Shown: positions 10,686-18,716 of the stretch, piece by piece
Position numbering within the stretch: position 1 is the stretch's first letter
Layout: every line of letters starts with the position of its first letter
Origin: Diphasiastrum complanatum
Taxonomy: Eukaryota > Streptophyta > Lycopodiopsida > Lycopodiales > Lycopodiaceae
Direction of reading: 5' to 3'
NCBI GenBank assembly: GCA_029204225.1
Contig: MU835817.1
Coordinates: forward strand, 1-36,067
Length of the DNA stretch: 36,067 nucleotides
The notes under the pieces: generated by a model
The model's input: only the letters and a program-made list of their open reading frames with translations
What the model was told of the DNA's origin: nothing
Databases searched by the model: none
Made by a program: the position numbers and the translations under genes

Positions 10686-11195
10686 TGTTAGAACTCCCGT
10701 CGTCGATTCGGTCATTGCTAAGGCACAAACAGGTGACGAACGCTACGTTACTGCCCACAACCTAGAGGTACTGCCACCTCACCCCCATGCACTGGAGCCA
10801 CAGACCACCATCAAGCAAGCTCAGATCTCCGATAAGCCATGGTGTCCCATACCACCATACCTTACCCTTGACCCTCGCCTACCTACATCCTGAGGCCTAG
10901 ATAATCGTCCTGACCTGACCACCAGTGGAAGAGCTCTTCTTCTCCAAGAGAGAATGAATGACAAGCTCATGGAGATCCACCTCTATATACATAGTCCAAG
11001 TGGGATCATCTCCGACCATAGGAGTCACGCATGACCATCGACACGTGACTGTTGTCCACACTGACGTGAGTCCATAACAAAGAGTCACCGCGCGCCAAGA
11101 AGACATTGACACGTGGCACCCATTAGACCTATAGCTCCAGATCAACGTTCCGTCCCATAAATGAGATCGTCACTTCAAGTTTCCTGTTGCTAACA
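10686..11195 (-). repeat. Gypsy I 3' LTR (510 bp)
   Basis: Begins TGTTAG and ends CTAACA, a perfect 6-bp terminal inverted repeat, and lies directly beside a purine tract on the minus strand. A TATATA box is at about 10985-10992. Parts such as CACCCCCATGCACTGGAG recur in the Gypsy II LTRs, so the families are related. No second copy is in the window, so target duplication cannot be tested. Confidence 0.85.
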
Positions 11196-11210
11196 TTCCC
11201 TCCCCCTTTA
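11196..11210 (-). other. Gypsy I polypurine tract
   Basis: On the minus strand AAAGGGGGAGGGAA abuts the LTR start TGTTAG. This is the expected primer for plus-strand DNA synthesis. Confidence 0.85.
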
Positions 11211-11224
11211 AGAGTATCCTCCTA

Positions 11225-11566
11225 AAGGGAGCAAACCAGGGAAGTTCAGTCTTAAATAGTCTTCTCTCTCCCACGTGTCCTCATCATCTGACTTGCCTTT
11301 CCATTCCAACGTACAAGAAATTCAGAAATCAGATAGTTTCCCAATTGGTGACGAACGTCAACCACTTTTTCAGGTACGTTAGGAACAAAGGTAGACAGAT
11401 CCTCTAACTCAACCAGTTCACCTTCCGGAATTAGGGAATCCTTCCTACTGAGTCGTTCTTTTAAACGACTTACATGGAAAACAGGATGAACCCCAACCCC
11501 AATCGGAAGATCTAGCTGATAAGTGACCAGATTGATTTTCTTTACAACCTTATAAGGTCCGCCATA
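11225..11566 (-). pseudogene. Gypsy I integrase C-terminus and chromodomain, frameshifted
   Basis: The minus strand reads GGPYKVV...YQLDLPIG...[13 protein letters not shown], the usual end of the integrase C-terminal domain, then VPEKVVDVRHQ, LISEFLVRW and, after a one-base frame change, WKGKSDDEDTWERE. The pattern of FLVxWKG...DDxTWE is that of a chromodomain, which in chromoviruses directs integration towards marked chromatin. A stop (TGA) lies before GGPYKVV. The tail continues in frame into RLNFPGL near the polypurine tract. Confidence 0.8.
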
Positions 11567-11823
11567 TCATGGACATAGCTTATGGCATTTTCCTGTCCGA
11601 AGTACCTTTGAATCCTTAGGGATTTTAAGATACACCCAGGTTCCGACCTCAATTTCCCGAGGTGAACGCCCACGGTTAGCATAAAACTGAGCTCTCTCCT
11701 GAGCGGTTTTCATGCGTTCCTTGGCCACTAACAGCATTTCTTGCATATCTTGCAGGAAATCTACTACAACTTGCACCTTGAGACCTTTGAGTCGCTTGGG
11801 ATCCTGCATCCCAAGGTCATCAC
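11567..11823 (-). pseudogene. Gypsy I integrase C-terminal fragment
   Basis: Reads KGLKVQVVVDFLQDMQEMLL and PREIEVGTWVYLKI on the minus strand, matching the Gypsy II segment KGLKVQAAADFLHDMQEM. Sequence before KGLKVQ in Gypsy II (zinc finger, DDE core) is missing here: the next homologous residues, beyond the TRIM, are the end of the RNase H/linker (TDRFFGRIWLDV). The integrase is therefore inactive. Confidence 0.85.
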
Positions 11824-11845
11824 TAGATCTAGAATTTCATGTCAG

Positions 11846-11850
11846 GACAT
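11846..11850. repeat. TRIM target-site duplication, left copy (GACAT)
   Basis: GACAT directly precedes the left terminal repeat; the same five bases follow the right one at 12254-12258. Confidence 0.9.
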
Positions 11851-11993
11851 TGTCAGAAATCCATAAACATAATATGGATGGACAGACTAGGATTCAAACC
11901 CAGGACCTCCCTCATATCGGATGGGATGCTCTACCACTGAGTTGTCCGCCCTGTTTGATAGTTCTCTCTAGAGTGTGGATTGATATTCCAACA
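11851..11993 (-). repeat. TRIM 3' LTR (left copy)
   Basis: Starts TGTCAGAAATCC and ends ATTCCAACA on the plus strand. The tRNA-like block is present but its B box has one change (GGTTTGAATCC). The stem pair GGACA/TGTCC at the ends of the block is perfect in this copy. Confidence 0.92.
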
Positions 11994-12005
11994 CCCCCCC
12001 TCAAG
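11994..12005 (-). other. TRIM polypurine tract
   Basis: On the minus strand GGCTTGAGGGGGGG abuts the LTR start TGTTGGAAT. Confidence 0.85.
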
Positions 12006-12093
12006 CCACACTTAGTTGGGGTCCTAGCTGTCACTTGCCCCACAACTTGGGCCACCTAACCATGGCTTTGACACCATGAATTGTTAGGTCTAA

Positions 12094-12109
12094 CTTAGCT
12101 CTAATACCA
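12094..12109 (-). other. TRIM primer-binding site (tRNA-iMet type)
   Basis: On the minus strand TGGTATTAGAGC starts directly after the LTR. The usual plant initiator-Met PBS is TGGTATCAGAGC, so there is one mismatch, at position 7. Confidence 0.88.
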
Positions 12110-12253
12110 TGTTAGAAATCCATAAATCATAATATGGATGGACAGACTAGGATTCGAACCCAGGACCTCCTTCATATCGGATGGGATGCTCTACCACTGA
12201 GTTATCCGCTATGTTTGATAGTTCTCTCTAGAGTATGGATTGACATTCCAACA
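12110..12253 (-). repeat. TRIM 5' LTR (right copy) with tRNA-like block
   Basis: Starts TGTTAGAAATCC and ends ATTCCAACA on the plus strand. On the minus strand the segment 12209 down to about 12135 reads like a tRNA: TAACTCAGTGG fits the pol III A box with one change, and GGTTCGAATCC fits the B box exactly about 33 bases later, with a CTGGG/CCTAG T-stem around TTCGAAT. Confidence 0.92.
12135..12209 (-). promoter_or_regulatory. tRNA-like sequence with pol III A and B boxes inside the TRIM LTR
   Basis: A-box-like TAACTCAGTGG, B box GGTTCGAATCC, a D-arm-like CTC...GAG pair and a T-arm can be drawn. The acceptor stem is only about five pairs (GGATA with TGTCC) and no clear anticodon arm forms, so it is a tRNA-derived promoter-like relic and not a tRNA gene. 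In the known Cassandra TRIMs the LTR carries a 5S rRNA promoter; a tRNA-type one would be a parallel case. Transcription is inferred, not shown. Confidence 0.7.
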
Positions 12254-12800
12254 GACATCTAGCCAGATGCGACCGAAAAACCTATCGGTTTGACAAAGAT
12301 CCCGAAGTGAAAGATACAAATCAGATTGGATCTCAGCAAAGCATAACTGATTAATCTCTCCAATCCGACTCAAGGCATCGACAACGCAGTTCGACGTACC
12401 TTTAGGATACTTAATGTCAAACACAAACTCCTGAATGAGTTCCGACCATCTAGCCTTACGGCCACGAAGGTCCTTGGCATCACAAATGTACCTAAGGGAT
12501 TGGTGATCGGTCATCACCGTAAATCTGGCACCATAAAGATAATGCCTCCAGATTTTTAATGCGTGAATGATTGCAAAAAGCTCTTTCTCATAGGTAGAGC
12601 AGGATCCAACTTCTTGCTTTCAAAAGCAGCTAGTCTACCATCTTGATAAAGGACCGCTCCTGCAACAAAGTCGCTAGCATACGTGCCAACCACAAAGGGT
12701 CGGTTAGGATCAACAATGTGTAAAAGTGGAGCCGTAGAAACACAGTGCTTGAGAGTCTCAAAACTCTCATTCATTTCATCAGTCCATGTTATCAATGGAG
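12254..12800 (-). pseudogene. Gypsy I RNase H domain and linker, mutated
   Basis: The minus strand reads FETLKHCVSTAPLLHIVDP, then FVVGTYASDFVAGAVLYQ, where Gypsy II has FLVETDATDYAVGAVLYQ: the first catalytic Asp is Tyr. It continues after a frame change with RFTVMTDHQSLRYICD (catalytic Asp kept) and CVVDALSRIGEINQL. The 12209-12517 frame runs through the last part and into TRIM sequence. RNase H would remove the RNA template during reverse transcription. Confidence 0.85.
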
Positions 12801-13500
12801 AACGTTTGTTGAGGTCAATGCTATTAAGGCATAGTCCAAAATGAACCTGTGAAAAAATCTTGTGAAGCTCAAAAAGGATTCACATCACGAATTGTTTGAG
12901 GTCTCGGCCATTCTCATACCTTACGGACTTTGTCATAATCGATTTCAAGACCTTTATTAGATATGACATGGCCCAGGTATTTGAGTTTAGTTTGCTCCTC
13001 AAGGGTCCGACTATAAATCAATATGTCGTCCAAATACACCCCACAAACTTTCCCAGATATGGACGAAGAATATCGTTCATCATTTGCTGGAAAGTGGCAG
13101 GTGCATTTGTGAGTCCAAAAGGTAACACTAAAAACTCATAATGGCCGTACCTAGATCAAAATCCAGTCTTAGGAACATCTTCGTTCCTAATTCTTATCTG
13201 ATGGTATCTTGATCTAAGATCAATCTTGGAGAAATACGTAGCTCCATTCAGACGATCCATAAGATCATCCATCCTAGGTAAGAGATATTTGTTCTTGATG
13301 GTTAAATCATTTAACTTTTTAAAGTCACCGCACAAACGTGTGCCGCCATCCGTTTTATTAACTAAAAGGATTGGTCCCCATCCTAAGAAGTTCTTGTAAC
13401 TGCCTAGAAATTCCATCCTCTTCCTTGATGCTAACCCTGTAAGGAAAAAGAGATACAAGTTGGCTTCCAGGAAGCAACTCTATTTGATGGTCAACATTGA
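12800..13500 (-). pseudogene. Gypsy I reverse transcriptase, frameshifted and deleted
   Basis: 13156-13458 on the minus strand gives [20 protein letters not shown] and [33 protein letters not shown] (RT motifs). After 13156 a different frame gives [12 protein letters not shown] and then, shifted again, [16 protein letters not shown], the catalytic YLDD box at about 13015-13050. Compared with Gypsy II, about 25 codons after it are missing before KYLGHVISNKGLEIDYDK. Not functional. Confidence 0.85.
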
Positions 13501-13548
13501 GGTAGGCCATCAGGAAGTTTATCAGGTAAAACATCACTATACTCTTGC

Positions 13549-14118
13549 CTAAGTTTTGTTAAATATTCTTCCTTCAGGTGAATTAACACTTAATGGATTA
13601 TTTGAAGGCACATTCAAAGGCAAATGCGATAAATCAATATTTAGACTCTGGACTGCATGATCATCCAGATAAATTTCATCTTTTAAAAAGCAAAGATAAA
13701 CTTTATTACCAAAGTCTTTCAAATATTCAACAACTTCTAAAGAAGAAACCATAGGATCAAAAGGCTTGTTTACATCGCCTTTCAGTTCAACCAACGAGCC
13801 ATTATGCAAAACAGAAATACTATGAGTCACATAGTCCTTTCTTAAAAACTCATTTTGAGAGATTATGTCTACGCTATCCAAATTCATAATGTGAAAATCC
13901 AACCGTTCAACATGATCTTGAATCTTAAGCGGCAACTGAGGAACAAGCTGGTCCCAAGCTTGCCGATCTTCCCCTGACGCCATTTTCATCACATGCAAGT
14001 GATTACTTGGCGCGGTGACCGCCTTGAGTTTCTGCACCAGTTTAGCATTTATAAAGTTATGTGTGAAACCATCATCAAAAAGAACAATCACAGCTTGGCG
14101 TCCTACGATTCCATTCAT
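13549..14118 (-). pseudogene. Gypsy I protease and protease-RT linker
   Basis: Open for 189 codons. Active-site block [15 protein letters not shown] near residue 15; Gypsy II has [15 protein letters not shown], so the Ser after Gly is Phe here. It then continues through LPLKIQDHVERLDFHIMNLD (retropepsin-like fold) to EGRIFNKT before RT. The aspartic protease processes the Gag-Pol polyprotein. The reading frame breaks at both ends. Confidence 0.85.
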
Positions 14119-14897
14119 ACGAATGAGATCGCGGGGGTGTCGTAATCTGCGCGGTCCAACTTGATGCGCTTTTTCCCGCCCTGGGAACCGGTGTCCGTCT
14201 TGTCTTTACCCCGCTTCTTAAAAAATATCGTTTCCTTTTGTTCTGCTTTGGGCAAACTTTGCTCCTTGCGGGAGGCAAAATGGGCGTCATCGAAGATTTT
14301 CGCAAAGCGAAGGACATCTTCAATAGTCTGCAGTTGGTTACGCCGCAGTTCCAGTTGAAATTCCTTCAGAAGCCCCAAGATGAATTGTAGTTTTAATAAG
14401 ATAGGATCGATTCGCGAAGCGAATCGGGGCAAAACTAGTACCCATCTGCACAGTGGCGAAACGCCGCCAATGCTCAAAGTCATCCAATACCGGAAGAAAA
14501 GCCGTTTTAAAGGCTTACTGAAAGACATCCCACGTGGAAGGGGCACCAGCCCTTTCCTTCAGATCCTGCCACCCTGTGAACGCCTTACCGCGTAAAAACA
14601 TGAGGGCAGAAGCGATCTTTGTACTATCAGGCAGGTCATGCATGGAAACATGGCTATTCCACTGATCGAGCCACGGCAATACAACATCTGGATGTCGGTC
14701 CTTCTTTTCGCCCAAAAAAATTCCGGATTAAACATAGGATAAAGGAGAGCGGACCGCGAGTGCGTTGAAGAACTCCACTCTTGCTCGGCCGCAACATGCT
14801 TAGCTTGCATATCCAGGATTTGGTTTTGCAACAAATTCAAGGCTTGTACAAGTTGATTGGTATCTACATCATCAGAGGAGGTGGGATGGACCTTCAC
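14115..14897 (-). pseudogene. Gypsy I gag, frameshifted, zinc knuckle deleted
   Basis: Three overlapping minus frames restore parallel homology to Gypsy II gag: VQALNLLQNQILDMQAKH (14559-14897), WLDQWNSHVSMHDLPDSTKI and ALMFLRGKAF (14515-14715), and LQFILGLLKEFQLELRRNQ (14115-14546). The frame ends at RADYDT and the next homologous residues are DLIRMNG just before the protease, so the part that holds the CCHC zinc knuckle in Gypsy II is missing. Gag forms the particle and binds RNA. Confidence 0.85.
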
Positions 14898-15065
14898 CCG
14901 AGGGCATAGCAGGGTCCATGGCGCATTAAGGTAAAAGGTGAAGGAACAACAGCAAGAGCTTCGCTACAAAGTGGCTTAGGGAGCTTGAGACTACAACTCA
15001 AGGAGACTAGGCAACAATTAAGCTCCTCAATGGTGAAGATGGAGCCTTTACCCCCCACCTCACAC

Positions 15066-15082
15066 CATTTCCTTCCTTTGAC
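15066..15082. repeat. 17-bp direct repeat, left copy
   Basis: CATTTCCTTCCTTTGAC, identical to 15167-15183. The pair flanks the tRNA-like insert and looks like a target-site duplication. Confidence 0.75.
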
Positions 15083-15166
15083 CCAACGGGGTTGGCTCAG
15101 TTGGTTGGCTTGGCATCCAAAGTTTCTTTGGTCCCAGGTTCGAGCCTCCCCTTGGAAACCAAGAAG
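15083..15166 (+). mobile_element. SINE-like or retroposed tRNA-like insert (84 bp)
   Basis: GGTTGGCTCAGTTGGTTGG resembles a tRNA 5' half: TGGCTCAGTTGG fits the pol III A box, and GGTTCGAGCC fits the B-box core (GWTCRANNC) about 40 bases later. Its length is about that of one tRNA and it is flanked by a perfect 17-bp direct repeat, as expected for LINE-driven retroposition. A full cloverleaf does not fold, and there is no poly(A), so it may be a SINE head only. Confidence 0.6.
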
Positions 15167-16320
15167 CATTTCCTTCCTTTGACTTTGCTGGGTGGCAGGC
15201 CTTATGGACGCCACCTAGCAAGCACATGGGCCCAAAAACAAGTGGCATCCCCTTATGGGGTCCACCTACCCTCAAAACACATGGCCACCACCCTCCCTAT
15301 GCCACCTCACCCAAGGGTCACTTGGGTCACGTCCGCACTCACCTTTTGGGTCACCACCTTGACCTCTTGGCCTTATGGGCCAAAGAAGCACCTAGAAGTC
15401 CTTTAAGGCTTGTCCTTAGACTTAGGAGGAGGTGTAGGTACAATTGTATGTTCAAGAGGAAGAGGTGGAGGAAAAAAGACTTTTCCTCTCAAAAAGTGAT
15501 GAAGATGGTTGGGTTGCAAATTTTTTTGTATGTGCAGGTGGAGCTTTACAAGGAGGATGAGAGAGGCCAAGAAAGAGGCTCAAGAAGAGGGGAAAAGGCA
15601 CACAGGTCAGTACTTGCAACACGTACAACCTGCAAGTATAGGCTGTGTACTTTTCTTTTATTTCCTCCCCTTCTTTAAAATGTTAAAAGCAAAGGTATAC
15701 TTTAAAATAGCTTTTTATGTTTACAAATAGATAAGCTTGCAAAACAAACTTAAAAAGTTAGCTTAGAAACTTTAAAAGTTAAGTTTGCTTTTGTTTAATA
15801 ACTTTGTAATCAAAGTTAAATAAACTTTTTTAATGTACTCTCTAAAGTACAATAAGTTTTACAAAGTTTTACAGGGTTTCCAAGACTTTGTATTCACATT
15901 TGATTTACAAAGTTAATAAGACTTTGTAAACTTTATCTTAATAGTTCAAGATGTACTTTTGAAGTACAGGAGAGTTTTATAGCTTTAAGTTCAAAAGGCT
16001 TGAAGCCTCACTTCCAAAAGTACTTTGTTTTAAAAGGTACTAATATGTTGACAATTGAAGGAGGGATGTAGATGTTCCCTCCCCCTTCCATCCTCCCCAT
16101 CCCTCTGCATAGTGCGGCTGCCAAGCCACTGACTGTTGAGCGGCACAAAAACCAAGACAACCAGGGGAATTCCTGTACGGGACAGGTCTCGAGGCAGACA
16201 GGTCCGCAGATCCACGCGTGCGGGCGACGGCGCCTGCCACAGAACAAAAATTCATTTATTTATTTATTTTTAATTTACGATTGTCCGTACGACTGTACGA
16301 ACAGTCAATAGGGCTTCTAC

Positions 16321-16404
16321 AGAATCAAGAAAAAAATCGTAAAAAATTTTACTGTCTACAAAAAAAAACAGTCAAAATTTTTATAGAATTTTCTTTACGA
16401 TTCT
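16321..16404. repeat. Imperfect inverted repeat (hairpin, arms about 35 bp)
   Basis: Left arm 16321-16355 (starts AGAATCAAG, ends TTTTACTGT) and right arm 16369-16404 (starts ACAGTCAAAA, ends GATTCTT) are reverse complements with several mismatches and small gaps, around an A-rich loop. It could be a MITE-like hairpin or part of the Gypsy I leader. No target duplication was identified. Confidence 0.55.
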
Positions 16405-16412
16405 TATTCTCA

Positions 16413-17127
16413 AATCAAGGTCGAAAATATTATTAGTTTCTAAAAAATGTTAACAGCCGATAAACAACTAATAAAAAATCAGAAAACCGACAACTTCCAC
16501 CATAGCTAGCAAACGTGGCTCGTTTTCTATCCAAACAACCCCGGATTGAGACGAACCAAAAAGCAAAGTTGTTCATCTAATAGCCATAATAGATGAAGAC
16601 TAATGAAATACTGGATCCAAGAATACCTTATTCTTGAGCATAGATCCAAGAAGAGAATGAAAATGGTCCTTGACCCCATCTATACATGTAACCCCTGCCA
16701 CAATTGGAACATTATGTGTATTGATGAGAACTTGTTTTGACTGGAATCTCTGCAACATCTAAATCGTGTAACCTCCTCTCTAGTATTGTGTGACCCATGA
16801 CATTTGTCAATGTCCACATCCACATGAGCATGAGTTGTCCCATCTAGAATATCCTAAGAATCATCTAGTATTGGACCCTTTCCTCATGTTTTCTTTTAGC
16901 ATCCATTGCTAGGATGTACAAGCCATCGCGCACCTAAAGAGGATAGCAGATGGCAGGTGCAACACAGGATTCTATTTCATTCAAGGGGTCCATTACCAAT
17001 GTGTCCATCGAGGGCAGGTAGGAACAATGATGGCAACTCCAATGAGGCAAGCAAAAGAGAAGTTTCTACTAAGGATACTATGAGAGCCAATTGCAAGAAA
17101 ATTTGTTGAGGGCTATGGGAGCCAGTT
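16413..17127. other. No confirmed gene; one possible exon
   Basis: The only suggestive piece is on the minus strand at about 16640-16757, where a frame reads VLINTHNVPIVAGVTCIDG and DHFHSLLGSMLKNK, with a TTGCAG acceptor-like end above and an AAG/GTATTC donor-like end below. I do not recognise the family, and 40 open codons can arise by chance. The rest has no motif. Confidence 0.3.
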
Positions 17128-17211
17128 CACAATCCAGGTAGGAGTCAACTAAGAATGCAAGTAGGAGTGCACAATCCAGGTAGGAGTCAACTAAGAATGC
17201 AAGTAGGAGTG
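17128..17211. repeat. 42-bp exact tandem duplication
   Basis: 17128-17169 and 17170-17211 are identical. Each unit starts CACAATCCAGG and ends GTAGGAGTG. Simple duplication with no coding role seen. Confidence 0.95.
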
Positions 17212-17297
17212 ACGATGGTAGCTCCAATGAAGGGCCTGCCAATAGGAGCTACTATCAAGCACAAGTAGGGTAGTGGCATAGAGGAGGGTGAGAGGGC

Positions 17298-17300
<3 letters not shown>

Positions 17301-17345
<45 letters not shown>

Positions 17346-17355
17346 AGAGAGAGAG
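17301..17355 (-). repeat. (TC)n tail of LINE-D
   Basis: GA run on the plus strand, TC on the minus, right after AATAAAG of LINE-D. Confidence 0.95.
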
Positions 17356-17374
17356 CTTTATTAATGTCTTTTCC

Positions 17375-17388
17375 ATGCCAAAAGGCAT
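17375..17388 (-). other. LINE-D 3'-end hairpin
   Basis: ATGCC-TTTT-GGCAT on the minus strand, identical to LINE-B and at the same distance from AATAAA. Confidence 0.7.
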
Positions 17389-17816
17389 ATAAGACCAAAT
17401 GGAGCACATGTCAAGTATCATGGGAGCGTATATAAACGTCTCCAAGAAAAAACTATGCATAAAAGAGAAATAAGCAATATAACTGTAAACTACAAACTGC
17501 CAACTGTCCATAAGGGGGGAGCAAAATAGCTGCCAGGACTAGAGTAATATCATGTAGTGTTGCTGCTGAAAAAAGATGTGATACGAGCTACAACAGGAGG
17601 TAACATGGACCGTCACTGATGTCGTCTAGGAGGGTGAAAACTGTGTGCTCTCGTAACATGGTGTGAAGTGCGAACTGCTGCATGGGTATGAGTGATACAC
17701 TGTCTCTGACATCGGTGAGGTGGTATGTCGTCGTCATCGTCATCAGACAGTGTCCGTCTCCTGGTGAAGAAAGACGTAATCTGAGCCTGAGAGCTAGGAA
17801 GTGGTTGGTGAGCTAA

Positions 17817-18680
17817 CTAGTACATAACCTGGCACAACAAGACCATCTCCCGTAGCATAAGTGCGACACAGGGAGAGTCCTCATATCCAATCAGTGCTCT
17901 GAGTGTAGTAGGCATGTCACGGAATAAACAGTGATATCTCCATCTGATCTCATAATATATGGGGCATCTGAAGATGAAGTGCTCCTTGGACTCTATCTCA
18001 TGTAGGGAACATAGTAGGCATAGTCTCTCCTCTCGTGGTGTACCCTGGAATTTGCTTGTCTCAATAGCCAACTGATGTGAGGAGATTCTGAACTGTCCCA
18101 AAGTGAAATGGAGACCGTGTGATAGTTTAGAGGACAAATAGCGAGGTAAAACTGGAAGACCAGTGGCATCTTGCTCCAGAAAGTGAGTCCCCGGTAGTAG
18201 TCAGGCTTAACCCCCAGCTGGTGTCGCCAAGTACGATCGAGATATGCTCTGTATAAAAAACGTCTAAAGTACTGATGTGTACCCAAAGGGAGATCATTGA
18301 TAGTGATATCAAATGCTTCCATGAGGAAGTGTGATGCCTGAGAGAACCATGATAGCCGGTATCCCTAAGTCTGAAGGTGATGAGAGGACATGAGTGCAAG
18401 CCGTGTATATCGCTGCTCTGTATCAGGAAGTGCCTGAGCTCTCTGGATGTATGTGATAAGCTGGAAGGCTGCCTCAATTTGAATAGGGGGGGTGGCGAAC
18501 TCCGCGAGGATGATCTCATGTGGAACCGAGGGCTTCGCTCGGATCATTCACGCTAACATGGTGGTCTATAAGCGTGAAATGCTGGACCAGTGTGAAGATG
18601 ATAGTCCTATACACCATATCTCTACTGCATACAAGGCCGAAGGGGTGACGATGGTGTCAAACAGTCTGCACTTACTCAGG
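17817..18680 (-). pseudogene. LINE-D ORF2 C-terminal region
   Basis: Frames in order: 18365-18547 (MIRAKPSVPHEIILAEFA...), 17993-18322 (DLPLGTHQYFRRFLYRAYL...), 17817-18137 (LSHGLHFTLGQF, HQLAIETSKF, CLLCSLHEIESKEHFIFRC knuckle). A stop separates the first two and a frameshift the last two. Highly similar to the same part of LINE-B, which shows where B is conserved. Confidence 0.88.
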
Positions 18681-18716
18681 GCATCCCGAATAGACTTATG
18701 GAAGCAGAATCAACGA

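Larger units (their letters stand above)
11851..12253 (-). mobile_element. TRIM (terminal-repeat retrotransposon in miniature), 403 bp
   Basis: Two direct terminal repeats (11851-11993 and 12110-12253, about 143 bp each, roughly 90% alike by eye) flank a 116-bp interior without coding capacity. The element has TG...CA ends, a tRNA-iMet-like primer-binding site touching the right repeat, a G-rich polypurine tract touching the left repeat, and a perfect 5-bp target duplication GACAT. That sets the orientation as minus. It needs proteins from another element; its edge TGTTAGAA is shared with the Gypsy I LTR edge. Each terminal repeat contains a tRNA-like block. It is inserted in the broken integrase region of Gypsy I. 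Confidence 0.93.
10686..16255 (-). mobile_element. Gypsy I, chromovirus-type Ty3/Gypsy element, 3' LTR only
   Basis: Read on the minus strand from high to low coordinates: AT-rich leader (about 14930-16255), gag (14115-14897), protease, RT, RNase H, the C-terminal part of integrase, chromodomain, polypurine tract and 3' LTR. The order PR-RT-RH-IN plus a chromodomain defines chromoviruses. The 5' LTR and primer-binding site are not found, so the 5' boundary is approximate. The integrase zinc finger and catalytic core are deleted, the gag zinc knuckle is deleted, and a TRIM sits in the gap. Its protein pieces are closely similar to Gypsy II. Confidence 0.88.
14930..16255 (-). other. Gypsy I leader region (5' untranslated)
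   Basis: Between the gag start and the lost 5' LTR. It holds the SINE-like insert (15083-15166), a segment rich in CACCT/GGGTCAC (15185-15400), and 15690-15990, an AT-rich stretch with many direct and inverted copies of ACTTTGTAA / TTACAAAGT and GTACTTT. Plus ORFs at 15092-15678 have no motif. Gypsy II has a leader of similar length and texture. The upper boundary is uncertain. Confidence 0.5.
17301..18716 (-). mobile_element. LINE-D, 5'-truncated L1-type element
   Basis: Only the last part of ORF2 and the 3' UTR remain, as is common for LINEs that stop reverse transcription early. On the minus strand the copy starts near 18716 with FHKSIRDALSKCRLFDTIVTP, runs through the zinc-knuckle region and 3' UTR to the same hairpin, AATAAA and TC tail as LINE-B. 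CAACGA stands on both sides (17297-17302 and 18713-18718), a possible but short target duplication. It lies downstream of exon 7 of the dehydrogenase-like gene in the same orientation, probably in an intron. Confidence 0.9.

Noticed and set aside
10337-10893. Two overlapping plus-strand ORFs as a gene
   Set aside because: The second runs into the Gypsy I LTR; no recognisable domain and no splice-supported extension.
12135-12209. Functional tRNA gene on the minus strand
   Set aside because: A and B boxes fit, but the acceptor stem is short, no anticodon arm forms, and the same block occurs in both terminal repeats of a TRIM.
15092-15678. Protein-coding ORFs on the plus strand
   Set aside because: They overlap the SINE-like insert and a low-complexity CACC-rich stretch inside the leader of Gypsy I; no motif or homology by eye.
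17128-17211. CRISPR-like repeat
   Set aside because: Only two adjacent units with no spacer, in a eukaryotic genome; a simple tandem duplication.
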